Below are positions 1 through 6,646 of a DNA stretch of 8,811 nucleotides, in pieces. The position numbers were made by a program, and so were the translations under genes. Origin of the DNA: [Mycobacterium] zoologicum (GTDB lineage: Bacteria; Actinomycetota; Actinomycetes; Mycobacteriales; Mycobacteriaceae). The number at the start of each line of letters is the position of its first letter. The first letter of the stretch is position 1. Under the pieces are notes generated by a model, which was not told where the DNA came from, did no database searches, and saw only the letters and a list, made by a program, of their open reading frames with translations. The DNA lies in contig NZ_CP083985.1 of NCBI RefSeq assembly GCF_020172665.1, positions 3,107,041 through 3,115,851 of the forward strand, in the 5' to 3' direction.

Positions 1-20
1 GAGATGTGTATAAGAGACAG
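1..20 (+). other. Tn5/Nextera mosaic-end adapter (non-genomic)
   Basis: Bases 2-20 read AGATGTGTATAAGAGACAG, the 19-bp Tn5 mosaic end used in tagmentation libraries. Base 1 is a G, which fits the read-2 (i7 side) adapter better than the read-1 adapter, where a C precedes the mosaic end. Reading frames that start here give the artefact peptides MCIRDR and MYKRQ. Genomic sequence begins at 21. Confidence 0.97.
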
Positions 21-130
21 GATCCACCCCCGAACAGCCCGCCGCCCGACGATCCGCCGGACGAACCACCCGAGGACCCGCCACCGAACAGTCCGCCGCC
101 ACCCGATGAGCTACCCCCGGAGGAGGATTC
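21..130 (-). repeat. Gly/Ser-rich tail with two LF-containing repeats
   Basis: In the frame of the large membrane protein, residues 751-787 are almost all Gly and Ser, apart from two Leu-Phe pairs at residues 764-765 and 782-783, exactly 18 residues apart. The period is GGGLFGGGSSGGSSGGSS. The second copy runs into the adapter, so the true copy number and the real C-terminus are not in the window. Confidence 0.75.
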
Positions 131-2380
131 GGGAGCCTGTACCGCAGGCAACGAGGGCATCACCGCCTTGGGCGCAGGCACCACCACCGGGGCGGGCTGC
201 TCAACCGGAGCCTGGGTGGGCACCACCACCTTCGGAGCCGGGGCCGGCTCGACCACCTTCGGCGCCGGGGCCGGCTCTACCACCTTCGGCGCCGGGGCCG
301 GCTCGACCACCTTCGGCGCCTGTTCGACCACAGCCGGGGCCTTGACCACCGGCGCAGGCGACTGCACCACGGGTTCGGGCGCCTTGACCACCGGCGCCGG
401 TGACGACTTGGGCGCCTCCACCGATGGCGATGACTTCGGAGCCTCGACCGATGCGGACGCCTTGGGCGCCTCCACGGTCGCAGACGACTTCGGCACCTGC
501 ACCGACGACGACGCGGACGGCGCGGGCACCTCCACCGATGACGACGACGACGCAGACGGCGACGGCGACGGCTTGGCCACCTCCGCCGACGACGACGCGG
601 ACGGTGTGGGCACCTCCGCCGACGGCACCACGGCGCCACCGGAGGACTTCTCCGGCTGCGTCACGGGCGGCTCGACGGTCGGCAGCGGCCCCGTCCCGAC
701 AATGGTCGAACCGAGCGACCCGGGATCGGTGACGGTGGGAGCCAGTGGGGACACTCCCGAGGTCGAGTCCGCCGCGGGCAACTCGGAGATCGCCGTGACT
801 CCGGTCGGCAACGCCGCCGCCTTCTCGGCGTCGGTGGCCCCCGACGCGAAGAGCCCGCCGGGAATGCTCCGCACCAGCGTGGTGGGATCCGACGCCGACG
901 CACCCGATGCGACGGCCGGCGTGCTGTACAACGCGCCCTGGGTGGCCGGCACGGTGGCCAGCACTCCGACGTCGGCCAGGCTCTGACCTCCGGCCGTGAG
1001 GATATTGGCCAGCGCAATCGTCGCCCCGGTCGCCACCCCGGTGGCCACCGGCACAGTCAAGTTGCTCACAAGATTGATCACGTCGGTCGGGGTGAACTTG
1101 GAGAAGTCCGGGATCAGCCGGGTGGCCACCAATTGGGTGAGCGGGTCCATCGCCTGTCCGGTGGCGGCCGGTACCGACGAGTCCACCGGCGGCAGCGGCA
1201 CATTCGGGTCCCGGACGCCGACGGTCCCGTCCCGGTACATGTCGATGATCGGCGTCGCCGCGTTGGCCGGCTGCCCCAGCGCCTGCGGTGTGAACGACCG
1301 GGCTGCCGTCTCGGTGCCGGCCGGCGGGATCTGCTCCACCACCGTCCAGTTCTTGGCATCGGGTTTGACGCCCTGGCCCGGGGTCACCGGCAGGTAGTCG
1401 CCGGGCACCGACGAGTCCTGCACCCGCAGCGCCTGCTGGCTGACCGCAGGCCGGATACCGATGGCGACGCTGACCGCCAGAGCGGCGAATCCGACGACCA
1501 CGATGCCCGCGATCGTGCTGCCCACCAACAGAATCGGCGGTCGGGCCGGCGTCGGAGCTGCCGCGTCAGCGACAACGTCGTCCACCTCGTCGGGGTCGAT
1601 CGCGTCCAACGGGCCGATCGCGCTCAACGGGTCCAACGGGGTCTGCTGGGGCACTGCGTCGGCGGACGGCAACCAGGGGTCGTCGTCGCCGCCGTCGACC
1701 TCGGAGTAGGCCAACTGCGACCCCTGCGGGCCGGCTGCGTCCAGCGGTGCCTCAAAGGCCTCGGTCGCGCCGGCCAGCGCCACACCCTGTGCGAGTGCGA
1801 AGTCGGACTGTTCGGCGTAGCGCACCGGAACCGGCGAGGCGGCGGTCAGTTCGGCGTTGAGCGACGACGCCGCCGAATCCAGCATGATGACGCTGGTCGC
1901 GCCACCCGGTTCCTCCGCGAGCCGCTCCAGCAGCTCCCGGTAGGCCGCCGCACGATCATCGGCGTCGATGGTGGCGACGTCGATCAGCGACGTGGTGCCG
2001 GTGGGGGCATCCACAATGGACAACGCCGCCGTATCGCCCTCGACCGACAGAATCGCGGCGGTCTCACCGCCCGTCAGTCCCGGCGCAGCCGCGGTCGTCG
2101 CCGCCGGCGACGACACCGCGGTCACGTTCATCACGTCGGCGTCCCGCAGTGCGTCGACCACCGCGCCGACCTGGGCGTCGTCAGCGCCGCAGACCCGAGT
2201 CGCTATCAGGCGATGCCCGGTGTCGGTCAGCTGTCGATCGGTCGAGACCAGCGTCGACACCACGTCACCGTCGGCCAGGCTGATCTGCGACTGGTCGATC
2301 ACCGAATGGGGCGGGGCGGCGTCGAGCAGCACGATCCGCGCATCCGCTGGGGACAGCTCGACCCCGAGCGAGACATCCAT
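21..2380 (-). CDS. Large membrane protein, DUF7159-like N-terminus and Pro/Ser/Gly-rich exported C-terminus (3' end missing)
   Basis: The frame is open from an ATG at 2380 to the left edge, about 787 codons without a stop, so the C-terminus is missing. A GAGAGGTGA ribosome site 6-7 nt upstream supports this start. Residues 1 to about 220 begin MDVSLGVELSPADARIVLLD and resemble the N-terminal domain that I know as DUF7159 in mycobacterial membrane proteins; its role is unknown. A Pro/Asp-rich linker follows, then one membrane helix near 283-308 (ILLVGSTIAGIVVVGFAAL). The remaining 480 or so residues are probably outside the membrane. They comprise a moderately ordered part with a second hydrophobic stretch near 436-465 (LVSNLTVPVATGVATGATIA), then low-complexity Pro/Ala/Val/Ser sequence from about 570, with SPSPSASSS-type blocks, VEAPKSS repeats, three KVVEPAPAP copies, and a Gly/Ser tail. 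The build suggests an envelope protein whose disordered arm could cross or bind the cell wall; that is inference. It lies 84 nt downstream of the TetR gene on the same strand. The family assignment is from memory of its opening motif and is moderately sure. Confidence 0.8.
231..311 (-). repeat. Three 27-bp tandem repeats coding KVVEPAPAP
   Basis: Three consecutive 27-bp units lie at 231-257, 258-284 and 285-311. They differ at one or two positions only (A/C in the first unit, T/G in the second). A partial fourth copy starts at 312. On the minus strand, in the frame of the large membrane protein, each unit codes the nine residues KVVEPAPAP, around residues 691-717. Related but diverged VVKAP/VEAPKSS blocks follow at higher coordinates. 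The unit length is a multiple of three, so copy-number change would keep the frame. Confidence 0.85.
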
Positions 2381-2464
2381 CCAAGTCACCTCTCTACCGC
2401 GCACCGGATGTATTACCGCATCATCCTCACACCGCGGACTGACCACGGGTATCGACCGTTCGGA
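2381..2464 (-). promoter_or_regulatory. 84-nt spacer upstream of the DUF7159-like gene, with its ribosome binding site
   Basis: The spacer separates the TetR stop (TAG, 2467-2465) from the ATG at 2380. It holds a clear ribosome site, GAGAGGTGA, at about 2394-2386 on the minus strand. I see no strong -35/-10 pair; TAATAC near 2410-2416 is the best AT-rich candidate, and it lacks the final T of a mycobacterial -10. The large gene may have its own weak promoter or be read through from the TetR promoter. Confidence 0.4.
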
Positions 2465-3274
2465 CTACGCCGGAAACTCCGGGTCGGGCTCGATCATGGC
2501 GTCCAGGATCGCCAGGAACGCCAATGGCGGCAGCTCCCACTCGACCGGCTCGCCGTCCAGGCCCGGTTTGAGGATCACCGAAGCCACGGTGGCCGGGTCG
2601 GTGAAACCCAGCCGGATGAGCCCGTCCATCGTCGCGGATCCGGTGGCGATCGCCGTTCTGATGTCGAAACCTGCTTTCATCCGCATGCCGACCAGCGGCA
2701 GCGTCTCGGTGTAGACCTCGGCGACCCGATCGATGATCCGGGCATGCGACGCCGCCATGGCCGCCAGAATGCGCTGCTGATCCTCGTCGTCGAGGGTGGG
2801 CACCGCGACCGCCAGCGCAGTGAACGAGCGCCAGGCCAGCGACCTGGCGGCCCCGTGAAAACTCTGGGTCACGGTGCTGCGCACCATCTCCTCCAGAACG
2901 GCGCGACGGCCCTGCGCCGTGCCGAGCAGCTGCCGGCTCTGATCCAGCACCCTGCGGGCGATACGGACCACGTCGTCGGCATAGCTGCCTTCGGGGCCGG
3001 GCGCGACCATCCGCTCCATCAGCTCGACGTAGAACGCCTCTTTGCTGCCCCAGGCGCGGTAGACCGAACTGCGCGGCACATCGGCGATCCGGATGAGCTC
3101 TTCCATGTTCAGGTGCGCCATGCTCACGGTCAGCCCGCCGCTTTCGGTCAGCATCGCCACCGCACTGCCGAGAATGCGTTCCCGCAGGTCAGATTCGCTC
3201 AGACGGCGGCGCCGCCAGGCGCCGCCGGTCACCCAGGTCTGCTCGCGGTTGCTGAAATCCCCCGGGTCAACCAC
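2465..3274 (-). CDS. TetR-family transcriptional regulator
   Basis: This is a 269-residue DNA-binding repressor-type protein. Residues about 30-86 form the TetR N-terminal helical bundle: a first helix LRERILGSAVAMLTESGG, then the helix-turn-helix MEELIRIADVPRSSVYRAWGSKEAFYVELM at about 57-86, ending in the usual W..KEAF.. hallmark. The rest is an all-helical ligand/dimer domain with no recognisable ligand signature. It is somewhat longer than the usual 190-220 residues because of a 20-residue N-terminal extension ending in a basic WRRRR stretch. The GTG start at 3274 is chosen because a -10 box TAGAAT ends exactly 6 nt before it, which would make the mRNA leaderless; there is no convincing ribosome site. 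It is divergent from the response regulator and 84 nt upstream of the large membrane-protein gene, both possible targets. The ligand and regulon cannot be read from sequence. Confidence 0.88.
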   Translation of the reverse strand: MVDPGDFSNREQTWVTGGAWRRRRLSESDLRERILGSAVAMLTESGGLTVSMAHLNMEELIRIADVPRSSVYRAWGSKEAFYVELMERMVAPGPEGSYADDVVRIARRVLDQSRQLLGTAQGRRAVLEEMVRSTVTQSFHGAARSLAWRSFTALAVAVPTLDDEDQQRILAAMAASHARIIDRVAEVYTETLPLVGMRMKAGFDIRTAIATGSATMDGLIRLGFTDPATVASVILKPGLDGEPVEWELPPLAFLAILDAMIEPDPEFPA

Positions 3275-3310
3275 CCTGCAATTCTAGACTGGGAGTCTCA
3301 ATACTTGTCA
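3275..3310 (-). promoter_or_regulatory. Candidate leaderless promoter of the TetR gene
   Basis: On the minus strand TGACAA (3310-3305) is followed after 18 nt by TAGAAT (3286-3281), then by six bases TGCAGG, then by the GTG start at 3274. TAGAAT fits the mycobacterial TANNNT -10. Its distance puts the expected first transcribed base on the G of GTG, which is the leaderless arrangement common in mycobacteria. The -35 match is weaker. Confidence 0.6.
3286..3298. promoter_or_regulatory. Inverted repeat, candidate TetR operator
   Basis: AGACT-GGG-AGTCT is a perfect 5-bp inverted repeat with a 3-nt centre. It is flanked by looser symmetry (ATTC to the left, CAAT to the right) to give an imperfect element of about 22 bp at 3281-3302. 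It abuts the TetR -10 box by one shared base and lies in the -10/-35 spacer, where a bound repressor would block its own promoter. Autoregulation is inferred; short symmetric sites can occur by chance. Confidence 0.45.
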
Positions 3311-3334
3311 CGCTCGAATATCAATGACTATTCT
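3305..3334 (+). promoter_or_regulatory. Candidate promoter of the response regulator gene
   Basis: TTGTCA (3305-3310) is followed after 18 nt by TATTCT (3329-3334), a fair match to -35 and -10 boxes. The -35 hexamer is the same DNA that serves the TetR promoter on the other strand. The predicted mRNA would have a leader of roughly 90 nt before the TTG at 3431. That leader includes a small palindrome ATGAA-C-TTCAT near 3388-3398. Confidence 0.4.
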
Positions 3335-3430
3335 TCGGACATAGGCTCCCGGTCGCGGACCCGCGTCCACTGAAGTGTCCAGCTAAATGAACTTCATGGG
3401 CCGGCTCGGAAGCAGAGGTAGCACGGCGGG

Positions 3431-4141
3431 TTGGACAGCGAACTTGCGGCAATGGCGCCGCAGACGGATTCCGGGGGCGCTACGCCGCCGGTCATCAGCG
3501 TCGCCGTCGTCGATGGGCACGATGTCGTCGCCGCCGGGATCGCCGCCTGGTGCGTGCAGGCCGAGTCGTCGATCTCGGTGGTCGGCAGTTTTCACAGCCC
3601 CCGGGAGATGTTGGCGCGCTACCCCGACGTCCCCAACGAGATCGACGTCGTGGTCTTCGACATCTTCGTCGACGGCGACCGGCCGGCATTCGCCGCACTG
3701 CGCGCGATGTGCCAGGCCGGCCAGCGGGTGGTCGTCTACTCACAGCTGTCGACCGACGAGGTGATCCTGACCTGCCTGGATATGGGCGCGGTGACCTACC
3801 TGGTCAAAACCGAGGGTCAGCGCCACCTGATCGACGCCATCGAGGCCGCGCATTCGGCCGAGCCCTACGTGGGCCCGCAGATGGCCAAGGCCCTGGCCAA
3901 CGACCGCACCTCGGGCCGCACCAATCTCTCCGAGCGGGAGAAAGAGGTGCTGATCACCTGGTTTCAGACCGAGAGCAAGGAGCTCGTCGGCGGCCGGCTC
4001 TATATCGCACCGACGACCGTCCGCACCCACTTGCAGCGGGCCCGGGCCAAGTACGCGGCCGTCGGCCGGCCGGCCCCGACCAAGGCCGCACTGCTGGCCC
4101 GAGCCATCGAGGACGGCATCCTCAGCCTGAGCGATCTGTGA
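3431..4141 (+). CDS. Orphan NarL/LuxR-type response regulator
   Basis: A 236-residue two-domain regulator. The N-terminal receiver domain (about 21-140) has D28 in VVDGHDVV, the phospho-acceptor D77 in VVVFDIF, the switch residue S104 and the conserved K126 in YLVKTE. The second acidic-pocket residue usually next to D28 is replaced by G29, although D31 is close. The C-terminal DNA-binding domain (about 164-230) starts LSEREKEVLITWF and continues to YIAPTTVRTHLQRARAKYAAVGR, the NarL/LuxR recognition-helix pattern. The middle, however, reads QTESKELVGGRLY where most relatives have a G(L/K)SNKEIA-like turn. TTG at 3431 is the first possible start after an in-frame TAG at 3419, with AGAGG about 12 nt upstream. 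ATG at 3452 is an alternative that would trim only the disordered N-terminus. No histidine kinase gene is present in the window. It is convergent with the EspG-like gene, with only 10 nt between the stops. Confidence 0.87.
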   Translation: MDSELAAMAPQTDSGGATPPVISVAVVDGHDVVAAGIAAWCVQAESSISVVGSFHSPREMLARYPDVPNEIDVVVFDIFVDGDRPAFAALRAMCQAGQRVVVYSQLSTDEVILTCLDMGAVTYLVKTEGQRHLIDAIEAAHSAEPYVGPQMAKALANDRTSGRTNLSEREKEVLITWFQTESKELVGGRLYIAPTTVRTHLQRARAKYAAVGRPAPTKAALLARAIEDGILSLSDL

Positions 4142-4151
4142 TCCGGGCGGG
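4142..4151. other. 10-nt convergent gap without terminator
   Basis: The response-regulator stop (TGA, 4139-4141) and the EspG-like stop (TGA, 4154-4152) face each other with ten bases between them. There is no hairpin with a T-run here, so transcripts from the two strands probably overlap at their 3' ends. Confidence 0.6.
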
Positions 4152-4730
4152 TCAGGCGACCGTGGCGGCGAAGGCCTGCTCCAGCCCGGCGCGGTCCCAC
4201 GTTCCGCCTGCCGGCACCACCGTCCGCTGATCGGGCTCCTCGCCGTAGACGATCACACACGCGTAGGCAGACGGGTTCTCGGCACCGGCCAGCAAGGTGC
4301 CGTCGGCGGTCTGGTCGGCCAGCTCGGTGATCGCCGCGAGCACCTCGTCCCCCTGCACCTGGCGGAAGCCGTGCACACCCTGCGCGGTCGTCGAATCGAT
4401 CCACCAGATGCCCGCAACCGGCACCGCCGTGATCGCCGCACCGGCCATGGTCTCGGGCACCGCGACGGGAGCGATGTAGGCGCCGATCCGGTGCGGCGCG
4501 AGCAGGAACGTCTCGATGACCGCGGCCACTCCCGGGTGCGCGGTGTACCCGGATTCGGCGTCGGCGGTAAGGATTCCACGGATGGTCAGCGACCGGACGC
4601 CGCGCCGTCCGGCCTGGGTGAGCTCGTCGGCGGTCGGCGCGACGGTGGCCAGCCCGGTGGGCCAGGGCCGGCCCAGCAGCGCAGCAAGGGCGACGACCTC
4701 GTCGTCGGTCAGCAGAATTCCCTGGGCCAT
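4152..4730 (-). CDS. EspG-like or unknown 192-residue protein paired with a WXG100 protein
   Basis: The order of features faintly recalls EspG-type chaperones, which bind type VII secretion substrates in the cytoplasm: an opening LTDDEVVALAALLG helix, then AGRRGVRSLTIRGIL, then HPGVAAVIETFL, then alternating hydrophobic strands such as AAITAVPVAGIWWID. Known EspG proteins are usually about 260-300 residues, so this one is short and the assignment is tentative. It has no signal peptide, membrane helix or cysteine-rich site. I chose ATG at 4730, seven nt after the stop of the WXG100 gene, with GGAAAG about 10 nt upstream. A TTG at 4748 would add six residues and overlap that gene. Tight spacing implies co-transcription and perhaps direct partnership with the WXG100 protein. 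If it is not EspG-like, it is an uncharacterised actinobacterial protein. Confidence 0.6.
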   Translation of the reverse strand: MAQGILLTDDEVVALAALLGRPWPTGLATVAPTADELTQAGRRGVRSLTIRGILTADAESGYTAHPGVAAVIETFLLAPHRIGAYIAPVAVPETMAGAAITAVPVAGIWWIDSTTAQGVHGFRQVQGDEVLAAITELADQTADGTLLAGAENPSAYACVIVYGEEPDQRTVVPAGGTWDRAGLEQAFAATVA

Positions 4731-4737
4731 CGGCAGG

Positions 4738-5625
4738 TCACTTTCCAAACGGGTTGATGGTGAAGTTCGAGATCAGCTTGGGGATGTAGTCGACCACGGC
4801 GTCCCGGGCGGCCTCGAATGCCTGCCCGGGATGCGCGGTGACGAAGTCGACGTTGCGGGCCACGGTGGCCGGGCTGAAGTCAGCCTTGTTGAACTCGCTG
4901 ACCACGTCGCCCCACTGGGAGACCGCCGCCCCGCCGAGGTACAGCGCCGGGTTGCGGCTGTCGAATCCGGCCTGGCGCAGCCCGCCACCGCCGATATCGG
5001 TGGCCAGATGGGCGCCTTCGGCGAGCTTGTCGCCCACACCAAGCCGATCGTCGAACGCCAGCGCCGTGCCGTCGGCGACGTTCATCGCATCACCGAGCGG
5101 GGTCATGCCGATCGCGGTGCCGACACTGATCGGCCAGATCGGGGTGCTGCCGACGGCGTCCCGGTACTCATTGAAGGGATTGGGGAAGCCCCATGTCGGG
5201 GCGACACTGTCGCCGCCGCCGGGCAGCGTCATCCCGCCCGGATCGGCGAACCCGCCACCCGGCCGGAGAAACCACGGCGTGGCGCCGACGTCGCCCGGCC
5301 AGCCCCACGCCGGACGCGGCGGGCCCGGCCCGAACCCGCTGCCGTTCACAGCACCGCCGGCCGCACTCGCCTGCTCCTGTTCGTCGGCATTGCGCCGCAG
5401 CGCCTCAGCTGCCTTGTCCAGGGCCTCGGCGGCAGTTCGGAGCCGGCCCGTCGCGTCGCCCCGCCATTCGGACCGGAACCGATCGGCGTCGGCACCGGTC
5501 CAGCGGACCGCGTTGAGTCGGCCGGCGGTCTGCGTCACCACGGCACGCAACTGATCGGCGGCTGCGGTGAATCGCCGGCTCAGCGCGCGCAGCTGATCGA
5601 CGTCCCCGCCCACCCATCCGGGCAT
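4738..5625 (-). CDS. WXG100-domain protein with long C-terminal extension (putative type VII secretion substrate)
   Basis: A 295-residue protein. Residues 1-90 are a helical hairpin of WXG100/ESAT-6 type, with the W-T-G turn at 42-44 (VRWTGADADRFRSEW) and a second helix ending LRRNADEQEQAS, typical of long actinobacterial members. Residues about 90-165 are a flexible linker rich in Gly, Pro and Trp. Residues about 166-295 form a separate domain (PLGDAMNVADGTALAF, LYLGGAAVSQWGDVV, VTAHPGQAFEAARDAVVDY, ending in KLISNF) that I cannot assign to a known toxin or enzyme. No YxxxD/E export motif follows the hairpin, so export may depend on a partner or the protein may stay inside. ATG at 5625 is supported by AGGAG four nt upstream. 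It is the first gene of a pair with the EspG-like gene. No ESX core components (EccB-E, MycP) are in the window, so any secretion would rely on a system elsewhere. Confidence 0.8.
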   Translation of the reverse strand: MPGWVGGDVDQLRALSRRFTAAADQLRAVVTQTAGRLNAVRWTGADADRFRSEWRGDATGRLRTAAEALDKAAEALRRNADEQEQASAAGGAVNGSGFGPGPPRPAWGWPGDVGATPWFLRPGGGFADPGGMTLPGGGDSVAPTWGFPNPFNEYRDAVGSTPIWPISVGTAIGMTPLGDAMNVADGTALAFDDRLGVGDKLAEGAHLATDIGGGGLRQAGFDSRNPALYLGGAAVSQWGDVVSEFNKADFSPATVARNVDFVTAHPGQAFEAARDAVVDYIPKLISNFTINPFGK

Positions 5626-5800
5626 GCGACTCCTACGGGTTGTTCACTCCATGTTGTCCGGACCGCCACAGCGATCCCGATTGACGCTAACAACCCGGGA
5701 CGATTTGGTCCGTCACCCAAACGTATGAATCTTCCGGGAAGACGCTGGCAGAGCCCGGTCCGGAGAAATATTCACGTCTCCGGACAAGCGTTCCTTTTCC
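5626..5800. other. 175-nt intergenic region between the EamA stop and the WXG100 start
   Basis: It contains the hairpin at 5758-5785, and near its left end the ribosome site AGGAG (5634-5630, minus strand) of the WXG100 gene. It is clearly more AT-rich than the flanking genes. A promoter for the WXG100 gene should lie here; TAGCGT near 5689-5684 fits TANNNT, but I find no matching -35 at a normal distance. No tmRNA-like structure or tag reading frame is seen. Confidence 0.5.
5758..5785 (-). terminator. Hairpin after the ftsE-ftsX-smpB-EamA operon
   Basis: A perfect 9-bp inverted repeat, GTCCGGAGA and TCTCCGGAC, encloses a 10-nt AT-rich loop. It starts 15 nt beyond the EamA TAG stop (5803-5801) in the direction of transcription. 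There is no T-run after it on the minus strand, as for many mycobacterial terminators. On the plus strand it is followed by TTCCTTTTCCC. It could act as a terminator or as an mRNA-end stabiliser; an operator is a less likely alternative. Confidence 0.6.
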
Positions 5801-6646
5801 CTACCCTGCGGTGATCATCACCACCGCGGCCACGGCAGCCAACATGCCGGCCAGCTGCGCCCGATGCACCCGTTCACGCAGCAGCACGATGGCCAGCACC
5901 ACCGTCACCGCCGGAAACAACGAGATCAGCACGCTGGCCAGTGACAGGTCCGACCCCCGCAAGGCCAGCAGCATCGCAATATTGGCGCCGGTGTCCGCCA
6001 GCGCGGCCAGCAGCGCCAGCCGCATCGGCCGACCCGACGGAAGCCGCAGGTCGCCGGTGCCCGTCGCAACGGCGATCACCAGCAACGCGGCCGTCACCCG
6101 TGCGAAGGCCAGTGGCCACAGCCCGGAGTCCGGCGGTGCCGCGTCGATGAATACGAAATCCAGCCCGAAGGCCACTCCGGCCCCGACGGTCAGCCAGGCC
6201 ACCTTGCGGGTGAACCGGTGCGGCCGAGTGTCCTCGTCGGTGGCCTGCCGGCTCACCATGACCACTGCCAACAGCGCGAGCGCGATCCCCGTCGCGGCCA
6301 CCGGTCCGGGACGCTCGCCCTCGACCAGGCCCACCACCACCGGCACCCCCGCGGTCAGCACCGCCGACACCGGCGACACCACCGAGATCGGCCCGGAACC
6401 CAGCGCCGCGTAGAACCACCATCCGCCCAGTCCCAGGGCGATCCCGCAGGCCATGCCACAGCCGATGGCACCCGGGGAGATCCGTCCACCCACCACGACG
6501 GCCAACCCGCCCAGCAGCACCATCGTCACCGGGTAGGACAGCAGTACCACCCGCAGCGCAGGTATGCGGCGAGCAGCGATCCCGCCGGCGAAATCACTCG
6601 TCCCGAAGCTGGCCGCCGAGAGCAGCGCGAGGAGTGCGCCGTTCAG
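5801..6646 (-). CDS. EamA/DMT-family transporter with probable CTG start
   Basis: A 281-residue inner-membrane permease of the drug/metabolite transporter superfamily. It consists of two EamA repeats and about ten helices; the substrate is unknown. From the CTG at 6646 it opens with [20 protein letters not shown], the typical first helix of this family, and continues [16 protein letters not shown]. The second repeat begins near residue 148 ([19 protein letters not shown]) and ends ITAG. The only conventional start codon in frame upstream of the second helix is GTG at 6550, which would remove helix 1. The frame is closed upstream by a stop at 6688-6686, and no ATG, GTG or TTG lies between that stop and 6550. 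CTG overlaps the smpB stop as CTGA, the same 4-nt geometry as the common ATGA coupling, and AAGGGG sits 5 nt upstream. It is the last gene of the operon, followed by a hairpin. Confidence 0.85.
   Translation of the reverse strand: MNGALLALLSAASFGTSDFAGGIAARRIPALRVVLLSYPVTMVLLGGLAVVVGGRISPGAIGCGMACGIALGLGGWWFYAALGSGPISVVSPVSAVLTAGVPVVVGLVEGERPGPVAATGIALALLAVVMVSRQATDEDTRPHRFTRKVAWLTVGAGVAFGLDFVFIDAAPPDSGLWPLAFARVTAALLVIAVATGTGDLRLPSGRPMRLALLAALADTGANIAMLLALRGSDLSLASVLISLFPAVTVVLAIVLLRERVHRAQLAGMLAAVAAVVMITAG

Noticed and set aside
231..311. A CRISPR-like array
   Set aside because: The 27-bp repeats are directly adjacent with no spacers, lie in frame within a coding region, and code a Pro/Ala-rich peptide.
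6..986. A 326-codon plus-strand frame beginning MYKRQ and rich in Asp/Gly/Thr
   Set aside because: The first residues are adapter sequence. The rest is the mirror of the low-complexity repeats of the minus-strand membrane protein.
1133..3373. A 746-codon open frame on the plus strand
   Set aside because: It lies antisense to the membrane-protein and TetR genes, is Arg/His/Gly-rich as expected for an off-frame reading of high-GC DNA, and has no recognisable domain. Both minus-strand genes have good domain evidence and start signals.
3371..3398. TGAAGT...ACTTCA and ATGAA-C-TTCAT symmetric elements in the response-regulator leader
   Set aside because: Arms are only 5-6 bp and the sites overlap one another. 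Too short to call an operator or structure without conservation data.
3387..3764. A 125-codon plus-strand frame starting MNFMGRLGSRG
   Set aside because: It overlaps the response regulator in another frame and is Arg/Ser/Pro-rich. Only the receiver-domain frame shows protein-like conservation.
5731..5741. CTTCC-G-GGAAG palindrome
   Set aside because: Five-base arms in a region with no nearby start signal; expected by chance.
5626..5800. A tmRNA (ssrA) gene expected near smpB
   Set aside because: The space is 175 nt, shorter than a tmRNA. It lacks a tRNA-like end and a tag reading frame ending in Ala-Ala, and the hairpin there is explained as a terminator.
4516..5814. A 432-codon plus-strand frame
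   Set aside because: Antisense to the WXG100 and EspG-like genes. No domain, no credible ribosome site, Arg/Pro-rich composition.
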